Below, in pieces: positions 1 through 6,889 of a stretch of DNA of 17,540 nucleotides. Made by a program: the position numbers and the translations under genes. Under the pieces are notes generated by a model that was not told the DNA's origin, made no database searches, and saw nothing but the letters and a program-made list of their open reading frames with translations. Numbering within the stretch: position 1 is the first letter of the stretch; every line of letters begins with the position of its first letter. The stretch spans positions 1-17,540 of the forward strand of contig JAICVE010000011.1 of assembly GCA_025935475.1 (NCBI GenBank). The letters run 5' to 3'. Origin of the DNA: Nitrospira sp. (GTDB lineage Bacteria > Nitrospirota > Nitrospiria > Nitrospirales > Nitrospiraceae).

Positions 1-1274
1 GGCCGAGGGGCCAAAATGCGGATTTGACATCTCAAATGGCCGATGATGAAGGGCAGGCCATGCCGCTTGAGTGGTGTCATCGCCGGCTGCTCGCCCGGAT
101 TCATCGCCGCACCGTCGGGAAACTGCGCAAAGAGATCGAGCCCGTCGCCACGGCGGATTTCATGCGCTTTCTCTTCCAGTGGCAGCATATCGCACCTGGT
201 TCCCGCCAACACGGGGAAGCCGGTTTGCTCGAGGTGGTCAGGCAGCTGGCGGGATTCGAGGCGGCGGCCTCAAGTTGGGACTCGCAACTGCTCCGAGTAC
301 GGATGGGCAAGTATGAACCGGCATTGCTCGACCGTCTGTGCCTGAGCGGAGCGGTGAGCTGGGGACGGCTGGCGCCTCATCCCAGGCTGATGGACCAAAC
401 TGCTCGTGAACAAGGCCGCCGGATTACGCCGACCAGCGTGGCTCCTATCAGTCTGTTTCCGCGTGACCAAGGCGTGTGGCTGCTGGACGCCTTACGAGAC
501 GATTTCGGGGTTGGGCCCGACCCCTATGCCGCCTTGAGCGTCGCCGCGCGAAACATTCGACGGGCCTTGGAAGAGCGAGGCGCCAGTTTCTTCGCCGATC
601 TCGTAGAAGCGACGGGTCATCTGCCGGCGGAAGTTGAAGAGGGACTGTGGGAGTTGGTGGCGGCCGGATTGGTCACCGCTGACGGGTTCGATAATCTGCG
701 TGCGCTCATGGACCCGCGGCGGAGGCGTGCCGAGGGTCGCGAGCGGGCGCGTCGGCCGAGACATGCCGCTGGCCGATGGTCGCTGCTGAGAACGATGAAA
801 ACGTCTACCGCCTCAAGCCAAGAACTGGCGCATTCGCACTCCGCATCGGCTGAGCGAGTTGCGCGGCAATTGTTCCACCGATATGGGGTGGTCTTCAGGG
901 ATCTGCTGGCTCGCGAAGTGCTGGTGCAGTCTTGGCGCGACCTGCTCGTTGTGTATCGAAGGATGGAATTGAAAGGAGAAGTCCGCGGTGGGCGATTCGT
1001 CTCTGGGTATGTCGGAGAGCAGTTTGCCTTGCCGGAAGCCGTTGAGGCGCTCCGGGCCATCAAGAAGCATCCGGGGTCTGCCGTCGGTGTGGACATCAAG
1101 CTCTCCGCCTGTGATCCCTTAAACCTCAGCGGCGTGATTCTGCCCGGTCCCCGGATACCAGCCGTGCCGAGCAACTTCATCGTATTCCGCGATGGGCTGC
1201 CCGTTCGTACTGTCACGGCGCGCAACGACGACTTTCGCGCTCGCGAAGTCGCGCAACCCTCCCACGGAATGTAA
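1..1274 (+). CDS. Lhr-family ATP-dependent helicase, C-terminal fragment (cut by left edge)
   Basis: The reading frame is open to the first base of the window, so this is the tail of a longer protein; the TTG at 24 is not a believable start. Near the left edge LEWCHRRLLARIHR, followed by KEIEPV and FMRFLFQWQH, is the signature of the DEAD/H-associated region of Lhr-type helicases. The rest fits the winged-helix and beta-barrel part that follows the two RecA domains, ending with the typical DPLNLSGVILPG and VFRDG strands. Lhr proteins are 3'-to-5' single-stranded DNA translocases and helicases linked to DNA repair. The helicase motor motifs lie upstream and cannot be checked. About 425 residues are visible of a family usually near 1,400-1,500. 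An ATP-dependent DNA ligase, a frequent genomic partner of Lhr, lies about 4 kb downstream on the other strand. The family call is fairly sure; repair function is known of the family only. Confidence 0.85.
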   Translation, partial: PRGQNADLTSQMADDEGQAMPLEWCHRRLLARIHRRTVGKLRKEIEPVATADFMRFLFQWQHIAPGSRQHGEAGLLEVVRQLAGFEAAASSWDSQLLRVRMGKYEPALLDRLCLSGAVSWGRLAPHPRLMDQTAREQGRRITPTSVAPISLFPRDQGVWLLDALRDDFGVGPDPYAALSVAARNIRRALEERGASFFADLVEATGHLPAEVEEGLWELVAAGLVTADGFDNLRALMDPRRRRAEGRERARRPRHAAGRWSLLRTMKTSTASSQELAHSHSASAERVARQLFHRYGVVFRDLLAREVLVQSWRDLLVVYRRMELKGEVRGGRFVSGYVGEQFALPEAVEALRAIKKHPGSAVGVDIKLSACDPLNLSGVILPGPRIPAVPSNFIVFRDGLPVRTVTARNDDFRAREVAQPSHGM

Positions 1275-1302
1275 ATTCGGTCCGCGATGCAATTCTGACC
1301 CG

Positions 1303-1320
1303 CCCGTTCCGGTCAACGGG
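1303..1320. terminator. Hairpin at convergent gene ends (no T-tract)
   Basis: CCCGTT and AACGGG form a perfect 6-bp stem around a 6-base loop. It lies 28 bases after the helicase stop and contains the stop codon of the DUF3015-like gene on the other strand. Neither side has a run of T, so it is not a classical intrinsic terminator. It may act as a weak bidirectional terminator or as 3'-end protection. Confidence 0.35.
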
Positions 1321-1711
1321 ATACAGTGGCTGCTGGCGATGGATTTGTTACGAGCAGCGCAAGGGTTTCCTGGGGATTGCTCTGGTGCTCCATCACGAAC
1401 GGATAACGGGACTGCGCATGGGCGTAAAATGATGCTCGACGATCCTGCGGAATCCCCATCAACGTGCTCAATGAAGCAAGATACTCACCTTGCCCATGTG
1501 CCATGTCTTGCTTGACGTTCTCGAAGTTAAACGCCATGAAGGCATTGACCCTTTGATCTTCCTTGACCAGGCCATCCTCTGTGAACCACGATCTTCCGGA
1601 CGTGGAGGAGAGAAAATTGTTGATCGTTTCGGTAATACTGCAGGCCGATAGAGAGAGAGCCAGCGCTGCGGCACCGGAGAGAAGCGTCAGTATGTGTCTC
1701 GGCTGTCCCAT
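1313..1711 (-). CDS. Small DUF3015-like lipoprotein
   Basis: This 132-residue protein starts with a lipoprotein signal: a basic start, a hydrophobic stretch at residues 7-20 and the lipobox L21-S-A-C24, so Cys24 is the probable lipidated residue. The mature part resembles the DUF3015 family, shown by the block FENVKQDMAHGQGEYLASL (residues 63-81) followed by LMGI, where family members carry a conserved acidic/GEYL/L-G motif. The molecular role of this family is not known. The start is supported by AGGAGG at 1717-1722, five bases before the ATG. The gene stands alone: it converges on the helicase gene and is separated by 154 bases from the upstream DUF2330 gene. An envelope lipoprotein is likely; the family name is less certain. 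Confidence 0.7.
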   Translation of the reverse strand: MGQPRHILTLLSGAAALALSLSACSITETINNFLSSTSGRSWFTEDGLVKEDQRVNAFMAFNFENVKQDMAHGQGEYLASLSTLMGIPQDRRASFYAHAQSRYPFVMEHQSNPQETLALLVTNPSPAATVSR

Positions 1712-1751
1712 GGTCGCCTCCTGATTGGTGATTGATCAGATTGTTGACCTT

Positions 1752-1781
1752 ACTCTAGAGCAGACCGTGATGAAGGATCAA
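1752..1781 (-). promoter_or_regulatory. Candidate promoter of the DUF3015-like lipoprotein gene
   Basis: On the minus strand TTGATC (1776-1781) and TAGAGT (1752-1757) stand 18 bases apart, each matching four of six positions of the sigma-70 boxes, about 40 bases before the start codon. The match is modest and untested. Confidence 0.3.
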
Positions 1782-1806
1782 GTCACTGTCTGTTCATGAA
1801 GGACAA

Positions 1807-1855
1807 GGGGCGCCCCGAGTTGCCTCTGGCACACTACGCAGACACTTTCTGTGCC
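1807..1855 (-). terminator. Inverted repeats after the DUF2330 gene
   Basis: Downstream of the DUF2330 stop two structures follow: a 6-bp stem GGCACA (1828-1833) with TGTGCC (1850-1855) around a 16-base loop, and the perfect 10-base palindrome GGGGCGCCCC (1807-1816). No T-tract follows either. They could end the two-gene transcript, but the first loop is large and the evidence is structural only. Confidence 0.3.
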
Positions 1856-1865
1856 GCAGCAGGAT

Positions 1866-3269
1866 TCAATTAGTCCATAAGCGCTGATACCACTTTTTCT
1901 CGTCAGTCGTCGGGCGGGCGCCGAAATTCATGGCCTTCCGGATCTCACTGATATTCCAGCCGGTCAACGTCGCCAGCGTCTGTGCCTGTTGCTCGTAACG
2001 GCCATACAGTTGCTCACGATAGGCGGCAGCCGCGGTGCAGTCGTCCTGTCCCGTCCAGGGATGGCGCAGAATGTAACGGGCCTGGAAATTTGCTCGATCG
2101 GAGGTTTCCTGAAACAACAGGTCTTCCGGAAAATGTGCCTCGTCATAGCGGACATGGAGGCGCGTCAGAAAGACGTTCTGCGCCTGCGGGCCCCTGCCGG
2201 GACGGCCGTGGGGCTCCAGCCAGAATACCCCGAGACTCCGGAGTTCTTCCCCTGAAAGCGGATCTGCTGCGCAAGGATCGCACCAGGTCATATCCCAGGC
2301 ATACTCCAGGAAGACGCCACGATGCTGTTCCCGCTTCACCTGTTGGCCAAACAGGTCGCGGTAGAAGTCGCCGAAACGGTCCTTGACATAGAGGGGAATT
2401 TCCTGCGCTTCGGGCAAGCGCACCGTGCGGTAGTTCGTGGTTTCCACTCTCCCTTGCCTCGTGAGGAAATACACGAACAGTTCTTGAGGGCCGTCCGCAT
2501 TGACCGTTCCCAAGCGGATCGGCAGCATGAACCTCGGCGACTCGAATGCGATCTGGAGCGGACGCAAATGAGTAAGGCCCAGTTTCGCCTGCTCGCCCAA
2601 GTTGACCTTGGCGACGAAGAATTTCAGGTTCTGTTTGATGTAACTGTGCAGCACGGAAGAGGCGCCTTTGGGAATGCGGTACCCATTCTCCGTGAGCCAG
2701 GTTTCGAGTCCTGCGCTCTCGTGCGCCGAGAGAATGAGAATGTCGTATTCGCCGACGGTGTATTGCGCCTCCACCGTCACGCCCAGCGCCTTCTCCCGCT
2801 CGCGCTGCAGCGAAGGACTGGCTTTTCCCATCATATCCATGGACCGGCTTTCGGGGTACAGGAGCCGGCACGGATTGGCATCGAAGTACTCGACGAGCCT
2901 TGGAGCAGAATAGTCAGCCAGATGCTTCAGCACCGCGGCATCGCCGACATGGATCTGCGCCTTCTCGAGCACTGTCGGCACGGGCACGACCAGTGCAAAT
3001 TCCTTGACGTCACCCTTGAAGTCATTCGCCATCGTGATGACCGTTTTGTCCTCAGCCCTGGCAATGGCCACCTCGGACGCTTTATTGAAAAGCTTGCTGT
3101 CGGCCTTTGCGACATAGAATCCGCAGAAGGCTGAAGCGTTGCCGTTCCAGAGGAGCAGAGTAACAAGGAACAATACGGCGGGAACGTAGAGACGTATATT
3201 CAACATATGCGGGTCCTGCCGCGAACCAGCCCATCCGTTCTCGCACGCCTCATAATCTTGACGACTCAT
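1866..3269 (-). CDS. Exported DUF2330 family protein
   Basis: This 467-residue protein matches the DUF2330 pattern: just after the signal peptide comes FCGFYVAKADSKLFNKASEV (residues 48-67), then VPVPTVLEKAQIHVG and a long beta-rich region. The export signal is unusual in having about 21 residues before it: the hydrophobic core is residues 28-41, with a probable cut after the A-S-A at 45-47. ATG at 3269 is chosen because AGGAGG lies five bases upstream and the ATG overlaps the stop of the preceding gene as ATGA. A second possible start, Met22 at 3206, would give a standard signal peptide and has a weaker AGGA upstream. The mature part holds cysteines including WCDPC (Cys330, Cys333), a CxxC that could be redox active or bind a metal. 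Function is unknown; coupling to an NqrB/RnfD-like protein suggests a partner role at the outer face of the membrane (inference). Confidence 0.85.
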   Translation of the reverse strand: MSRQDYEACENGWAGSRQDPHMLNIRLYVPAVLFLVTLLLWNGNASAFCGFYVAKADSKLFNKASEVAIARAEDKTVITMANDFKGDVKEFALVVPVPTVLEKAQIHVGDAAVLKHLADYSAPRLVEYFDANPCRLLYPESRSMDMMGKASPSLQREREKALGVTVEAQYTVGEYDILILSAHESAGLETWLTENGYRIPKGASSVLHSYIKQNLKFFVAKVNLGEQAKLGLTHLRPLQIAFESPRFMLPIRLGTVNADGPQELFVYFLTRQGRVETTNYRTVRLPEAQEIPLYVKDRFGDFYRDLFGQQVKREQHRGVFLEYAWDMTWCDPCAADPLSGEELRSLGVFWLEPHGRPGRGPQAQNVFLTRLHVRYDEAHFPEDLLFQETSDRANFQARYILRHPWTGQDDCTAAAAYREQLYGRYEQQAQTLATLTGWNISEIRKAMNFGARPTTDEKKWYQRLWTN

Positions 3270-4168
3270 GAAATCCTCCTTTGTTGTGATGATATGGACA
3301 ATGGAACGAACACAGGAGCAGAAAGGGGTGGTGTCAATTCACCCTTTGAAGGCCTTGCCCAGTCGTAGCGCGAGCCCGGAAAACACCGATCGATCAAAGG
3401 CACGAGCGGGGAGCAGATGAGCAAAGCCCAGAGCGGACCGTGGGGACGAAACAGGACAAACTGCACGCCTAGCGCAGCCAGTGCCACCAACAACGTGAAG
3501 ATGAGGCGCCCCAGGCGGGAGTCCGGCGTGGTCTTCGGATCGGTGATCATGAAGAACGAGAAAATGAGGAGTGTGCCGCTTTCGAGTTGATGCAAGGGAA
3601 TCGTGAGCGGATCGCCCAGCCAAAGCGCCCGTGTGATCAAAAGAACGACGTAAAAGCCGAGAAACGATAGCGTGACGTCCGCGCGCACCGCGCGGGTGAC
3701 GACGAGGCTGCCCAGACAGGCAATGAGAAATCCGAACCATGCCGCCTGTCCCCATTGGCCGGGAGAGATCCAGCCGAGGCCGCCGGTGACCACGACGAGC
3801 AGCGCCAGGTTGGTGGGATTGAAAATGTGCTTCTTCTGCCAACGGATCGTGAACTTGCTCGCGATCGCGATGCCTGCGGCCAGGGCCGCCACGGCCATAG
3901 AGTTCGTGCGCAAGAATATGCAGAGTCCGACGGCCGAGACGAGCGCACTCAGCGGATCGAACGCCGGGAGTTTATACAGGCGTGTCCCGGCATATTGGGT
4001 CACAAGCGCGGTTCCGAAGGTCAGGGTAATCTGGAGGATCGAGACGTCGAAGTGTAGCCACAGCAGGCCGTATGCAAGCAGGGTACTGAGGCTTGCGATC
4101 TGGTATAAGCGGGGATCGAAGGACCGAAAGCGACAGCTGATATGCTCAACAAGCCGATTGAAGCACAT
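3266..4168 (-). CDS. NqrB/RnfD-like integral membrane protein
   Basis: This 300-residue polytopic protein has about eight to ten hydrophobic segments. Three blocks are typical of the NqrB/RnfD (COG4658-like) family: HIFNPTNLALL (114-124), FSFFMITDPKTTP (203-215) with SRLGRLIF (217-224), and a C-terminal LVPLIDRCFPGSRYDW (255-270). In NqrB and RnfD, subunits of sodium- or proton-pumping electron transfer complexes, FMN is attached to a threonine in an SGAT-type motif. I find no such motif here, so this shorter relative probably lacks covalent flavin. UnbU-like proteins are another related possibility. About 30 residues after the conserved end look like a non-conserved tail that carries the ribosome site of the next gene. 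The start has GAGG six bases upstream. Its stop overlaps the DUF2330 start by four bases, so the two are probably made together. No other Rnf or Nqr subunits are present. Confidence 0.75.
   Translation of the reverse strand: MCFNRLVEHISCRFRSFDPRLYQIASLSTLLAYGLLWLHFDVSILQITLTFGTALVTQYAGTRLYKLPAFDPLSALVSAVGLCIFLRTNSMAVAALAAGIAIASKFTIRWQKKHIFNPTNLALLVVVTGGLGWISPGQWGQAAWFGFLIACLGSLVVTRAVRADVTLSFLGFYVVLLITRALWLGDPLTIPLHQLESGTLLIFSFFMITDPKTTPDSRLGRLIFTLLVALAALGVQFVLFRPHGPLWALLICSPLVPLIDRCFPGSRYDWARPSKGELTPPLSAPVFVPLSISSQQRRIS
3275..3280 (-). promoter_or_regulatory. Ribosome binding site deciding the DUF2330 start
   Basis: AGGAGG on the minus strand, five bases before the ATG at 3269. It lies inside the last codons of the upstream NqrB/RnfD-like gene, whose TGA overlaps this ATG. 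It favours the long start over Met22 at 3206. Confidence 0.7.
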
Positions 4169-4321
4169 CCGGCACCTCGTAAGTGAGACGACGATCCGTT
4201 CCTACTGACGGTATGGCGCCAGCAAAAGAATCCTTTCACGGCTGGAAAGAAAAAAAGTGCGTTGCCCCCGCGGGTTTACGTAGACGGTGGAATGAGCCGC
4301 AAAGCGTCTGAGCATGATGTG

Positions 4322-4350
4322 TTGACAAGTGCTGGTGGGGACGTAAGAAT
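4322..4350 (+). promoter_or_regulatory. Candidate promoter of the SMR exporter gene
   Basis: A perfect TTGACA (4322-4327) is followed after 17 bases by AAGAAT (4345-4350, four of six positions of the -10 box). It lies about 55 bases before the start codon, in the 236-base gap between the divergent genes at 4168 and 4405. No convincing promoter for the minus-strand gene was seen in this gap. Confidence 0.4.
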
Positions 4351-4404
4351 CGCGCGCCTGCTGTCTGCCTTTGTGCTTGCTATGCTGCGTGAAAGGAATG
4401 GCCT

Positions 4405-4725
4405 ATGGCGTGGGTGATTTTGTTTTGTGCGGGGCTGTTTGAGACCGGTTGGGCGATCGGGTTGAAATATACGGATGGGTTCACGCGCCTGTGGCCCACG
4501 GTATGGACCGTATTCGCGATGATCATCAGCCTGTGGCTTTTGGGTATCGCGGTGAAGACGCTTCCCGTTGGAACGGCCTACAGCGTGTGGGTTGGTGTGG
4601 GGGCAGTTGGCACGGTGGCGCTGGGGATTGCGCTCCTTGGGGAACCTGCGAACGCCGCTCGACTGATCAGCGTCGGACTGATCATTGCGGGCATCATCGG
4701 ATTGAAACTGGCCACGCCGGCGTAA
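4405..4725 (+). CDS. gdx: SMR family guanidinium exporter, Gdx/SugE type
   Basis: This 106-residue protein has the length and four hydrophobic helices of the small multidrug resistance family. The first helix carries the essential proton- and substrate-binding Glu13 in LFETGWAIGLKYTDGFTRLW, the wording typical of the SugE/Gdx branch rather than the EmrE branch. Gdx proteins work as dual-topology dimers in the inner membrane and export guanidinium ion in exchange for protons. Later blocks AYSVWVGVGAVGT and GEPANAARLISVGLIIAGI also fit. AAGGA lies about seven bases before the ATG. Many relatives are controlled by guanidine riboswitches, but I recognise none in the leader. The gene stands alone and converges on the 11-residue-repeat protein gene. 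Confidence 0.93.
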   Translation: MAWVILFCAGLFETGWAIGLKYTDGFTRLWPTVWTVFAMIISLWLLGIAVKTLPVGTAYSVWVGVGAVGTVALGIALLGEPANAARLISVGLIIAGIIGLKLATPA

Positions 4726-4757
4726 GTGTGCCCGTGCGTCCGGCACGGGTGGCACAC
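4726..4757. terminator. Strong hairpin between convergent gene ends (no T-tract)
   Basis: Directly after the exporter stop, CCCGTGC (4731-4737) pairs with GCACGGG (4743-4749) around a 5-base loop, and the flanks GTGTG (4726-4730) and CACAC (4753-4757) extend the stem past a 3-base bulge. It fills the gap between the two stops (4725 and 4761). With no T-tract on either side it is an atypical but strong candidate for a two-way terminator. Confidence 0.5.
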
Positions 4758-4760
4758 TCG

Positions 4761-5036
4761 CTACTCGACTCGCGCTTTCGTCTCCTTGGATTTGCCTTTG
4801 ACACGCTCTCCGGCGCCTTTCACGTTGCCCTTCGCGCGCTCCATTTCAGCCTTCGTCTTGTTGCCCTTCGCTTCCTCGGTGAGTGCTTTGGCCTCGCCTT
4901 TGGCTTCCTGGTAGTCCGCCTTCGCTTCTCCTTTGCCTTTTTCCATCTTCGCCTTCGTTTCGCCGGCGGTGGCCGAGATGCCCGTCCCGCCCACGATCGC
5001 AATACCCATTAATGTGATGACGAACATCTTTCGCAT
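4761..5036 (-). CDS. Small exported LEA/CsbD-like 11-residue-repeat protein
   Basis: This 91-residue protein has a signal peptide (MRKMF, a hydrophobic core at residues 6-15, probable cut after A-T-A near 24) and a mature part made almost only of Lys, Glu, Ala and Gly. From residue 35 it consists of five imperfect units of about eleven residues, each opening with Lys-Gly, at positions 35, 46, 57, 69 and 80, for example KGEAKADYQEA and KGEAKALTEEA. Such 11-residue periodicity and composition are known from LEA group 3 desiccation-protection proteins, which are disordered in water and fold into amphipathic helix on drying or on membranes; CsbD-like stress proteins are similar in composition. 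A periplasmic protectant is my inference. AAGGAGG at 5042-5048 lies five bases before the ATG. It is apparently a single gene, 104 bases after the ligase stop. Confidence 0.75.
   Translation of the reverse strand: MRKMFVITLMGIAIVGGTGISATAGETKAKMEKGKGEAKADYQEAKGEAKALTEEAKGNKTKAEMERAKGNVKGAGERVKGKSKETKARVE
4767..4934 (-). repeat. Five tandem degenerate 11-residue coding repeats
   Basis: Codons for residues 35-90 of the small exported protein encode five units with the consensus Lys-Gly-x-x-Lys-x-x-x-x-x-Ala/Val. Spacings between Lys-Gly starts are 11, 11, 12 and 11 residues. The repeat is at protein level; the DNA copies are diverged. Confidence 0.65.
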
Positions 5037-5106
5037 GGCGCCCTCCTTGAAATGAGAAACCCGTCTCTTTTGATCTAAGCGCCCTTTCCTTGTACGTCGT
5101 ACTGGA

Positions 5107-5136
5107 GCCTTCCCTAGGAAGAAGATGGGAGAAGGC
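5107..5136 (-). terminator. Hairpin directly after the DNA ligase stop
   Basis: GCCTTC (5107-5112) pairs with GAAGGC (5131-5136); extra C-G pairs inside are possible with a one- to two-base bulge. It begins four bases after the ligase stop codon in the direction of transcription and has no following T-tract. Candidate terminator by position and structure. Confidence 0.35.
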
Positions 5137-5140
5137 CTGA

Positions 5141-6727
5141 TTATGCTCGTTGAGCCTGGAAGAGCTCGGTCACCGTTTGAATCGTATCGGCTTCCTGAGC
5201 CGACTTATCGGGCCTGTAGCGTTTTACCCGGGCGAAGCGGAGGGCGAGACCGGCGGGATAGCGCGGAGATTCCTGGATGTCGCTGAAGGCGATCTCAACG
5301 ACCAGTTCAGGCCGAACGAACACGGTCTGACCTTCACGGTGCGTTTCCAGGCCGAGCAGCTGTTCGGTCTGCAGGCGTAGCATATCATCGGTCAACCCCT
5401 TGAAGGTTTTTCCGAGCATCACGAATTGACCGGTCACAGGATCGCGCGCGCCGAGATGTAGATTGGAAAGCCAGCCTTGCCGGCGGCCGTTGCCCCATTC
5501 GGCTGCGAGCACGACCAAGTCAAGAGTGCTGGCTTCCTTCACCTTGAGCCAATGAAACCCTCGCTGCCCCGCGATGTACGGAGCCGCAAGTGATTTAGCC
5601 ATGACGCCTTCGTGGCCGGCCGCGAGGGATTGGGCCAAGAAGCGTCGGGCTTCTTCCTGCTGGGATGTGATCAGACGTGGGATTGCGGCCTCTGGCGCGA
5701 TGGACGAGAGATGGCGTGTGCGGTCTTCATAGGAAGAAGGCAGCAGCGACGTGCCGTCAACATACAGCGCATCGAACACGAATGGCGACAAGGGGATGGA
5801 TTCCCGCATGGCTGCAACGTCTTTCATCCGTCCCAGCCGGCGCATCGTGATCTGGACGGGCTCGGGCCTGCCGTCTGGCCGCAGAGCGATCGCGTCACCG
5901 TCCAAGATCGCCTCCCGCACGGGGAGGCGCCGCGCCCACTCGACAAGCTCCGGCAGCCGTGCCGTGACATCTTGCAGTTGTCGCGTGAAGAGCCGCACGT
6001 CGTCGCCGCCCTTGTGGACCTGGATGCGCGCCCCGTCCAGCTTGTACTCGAAAGCTGGACAGGCCACACGCTCCAGCGCCGCCACGACATCCTCTGCGGT
6101 CGTGGCCAGCATCGGTGCCACGGGAACAAACAGGCGCAGCGAGTAGCGTGCGAGACCCACTGTTCCTTCCGTAAGCGCTGCCAGCGCCAGATCTCCTACA
6201 TGGGGGGCGAACATAAAGGCCTGTCGGACATCGGCCGGAGGCAATTCCGAGGCGGCAGCAATCGCGTCGAGGAGGACGCCTTCGAGCGCTCCTTGTCTGA
6301 GCTCGCCGATGAGCAGTTCTGAAAGAAATCGTCGCTCGTCAGGGCGGGCGTGGCTGAAGAGCTTCGCCAACTCCGCGAGACGTCGTTCGGTAGAACCGGG
6401 ACCGCGTTCGGCTGCCAGCCGATCGAATACCTTGTCGACGTCGCTCAATGTGAGTCGCTCGCCGGAAGGAGCCGAGGAGCTTCCCTCTTTCTCACCCACC
6501 CACCCAGGCGTGCTCAGAAGCACGCCTTTCCCGATAGCCTGTTGAATGAGATTCCATCCGATGCCGATCTTGCCCTGCGGCAATGAACCGCTGAGGTACA
6601 GCGCAGTTAGCACCGCCTCACGCCCGCGCGTCGCACGCAGGGTCTCGGCAAGAATGCGGATTTTTTCAGATTTCTTGGCGGTCGCGCGGACTTGCTCCAC
6701 CGCACCCACCAGGCGAGCGAGCTCCAT
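5141..6727 (-). CDS. ATP-dependent DNA ligase (archaeal/LigB type)
   Basis: This 528-residue protein seals nicks in DNA through a ligase-AMP intermediate. The order is an N-terminal DNA-binding domain (about 1-195), the adenylation domain (200-398) and an OB-fold domain (400-510). Motif I is EYKLDGAR with catalytic Lys229; further nucleotidyltransferase motifs are DGD near 276, FVFDALYVDG (316-325), EGVMAK (373-378) and WLKVK (393-397), then LRFARVKRYRPDK at the end. The length is close to archaeal ATP ligases (550-600), and this type exists beside the essential NAD-dependent LigA in some bacteria, usually for repair. Lhr-type helicases often accompany such ligases; here the helicase tail lies 4 kb away. 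The start ATG has only a weak GAAG upstream and lies just after a perfect TATAAT, so the message may have no leader. No frameshift or lost motif was seen. Confidence 0.93.
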   Translation of the reverse strand: MELARLVGAVEQVRATAKKSEKIRILAETLRATRGREAVLTALYLSGSLPQGKIGIGWNLIQQAIGKGVLLSTPGWVGEKEGSSSAPSGERLTLSDVDKVFDRLAAERGPGSTERRLAELAKLFSHARPDERRFLSELLIGELRQGALEGVLLDAIAAASELPPADVRQAFMFAPHVGDLALAALTEGTVGLARYSLRLFVPVAPMLATTAEDVVAALERVACPAFEYKLDGARIQVHKGGDDVRLFTRQLQDVTARLPELVEWARRLPVREAILDGDAIALRPDGRPEPVQITMRRLGRMKDVAAMRESIPLSPFVFDALYVDGTSLLPSSYEDRTRHLSSIAPEAAIPRLITSQQEEARRFLAQSLAAGHEGVMAKSLAAPYIAGQRGFHWLKVKEASTLDLVVLAAEWGNGRRQGWLSNLHLGARDPVTGQFVMLGKTFKGLTDDMLRLQTEQLLGLETHREGQTVFVRPELVVEIAFSDIQESPRYPAGLALRFARVKRYRPDKSAQEADTIQTVTELFQAQRA

Positions 6728-6732
6728 GCTTC

Positions 6733-6738
6733 ATTATA
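6733..6738 (-). promoter_or_regulatory. TATAAT box placed for a leaderless ligase message
   Basis: A perfect -10 box on the minus strand ends five bases before the ligase ATG, so transcription would be expected to begin at or near the A of the ATG. No good -35 box lies 16-18 bases upstream and no strong ribosome site precedes the ATG. A chance match in this AT-rich gap is possible. Confidence 0.4.
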
Positions 6739-6816
6739 AACAATCAACAAAGGCTGGAGGGATGTAACTTGGTAATGGTGAGAGGCTGCGGCCGGCGGGT
6801 TCAAGAAGAACTAATT

Positions 6817-6845
6817 TTGCACAGGGGCGCTTTCACTGGTATTTT
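6817..6845 (+). promoter_or_regulatory. Candidate promoter of the S1/P1 nuclease gene
   Basis: TTGCAC (6817-6822) and TATTTT (6840-6845) are 17 bases apart, and TG stands one base before the -10 box as in extended -10 promoters. The predicted start near 6850 would put the hairpin at 6850-6866 at the 5' end of the message. Confidence 0.4.
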
Positions 6846-6849
6846 TAGA

Positions 6850-6866
6850 GGCCGGAACCTCCGGCC
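6850..6866 (+). other. Leader hairpin before the nuclease gene
   Basis: GGCCGG and CCGGCC form a perfect 6-bp G-C stem with the loop AACCT, ending 23 bases before the ATG and just before the ribosome site. At the 5' end of a message it could stabilise the RNA. Nothing like a T-tract follows, so it is not an obvious terminator. Confidence 0.4.
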
Positions 6867-6889
6867 CGATTATTAAGAGGGACCAAGCG

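Noticed and set aside
24..60. TTG at 24 or ATG at 60 as the real start of the helicase protein
   Set aside because: The frame is open to the window edge and Lhr-specific sequence begins at once, so the gene continues upstream.
1192..1515. Small plus-strand gene across the helicase end
   Set aside because: It overlaps the helicase C-terminus and the lipoprotein gene and has no supporting motif.
2322..3134. 270-residue open frame antisense to the DUF2330 gene
   Set aside because: No recognisable domain, and the opposite strand encodes a well-supported exported protein.
3339..3842. Possible frameshift in the NqrB/RnfD-like gene, with an alternative frame ending at 3339
   Set aside because: The main frame keeps the family's conserved C-terminal DRCFPGSRYDW block past that region, so no shift is needed.
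4260..4404. Guanidine riboswitch before the Gdx-type exporter
   Set aside because: The leader contains GGGGACG, but I could not form the paired hairpins with ACGR loops of the class II type, nor find the conserved core of class I or III.
4449..5012. 187-residue open frame across the exporter and repeat-protein genes
   Set aside because: It covers two supported genes in other frames and its tail is a low-complexity reading of the repeat gene's other strand.
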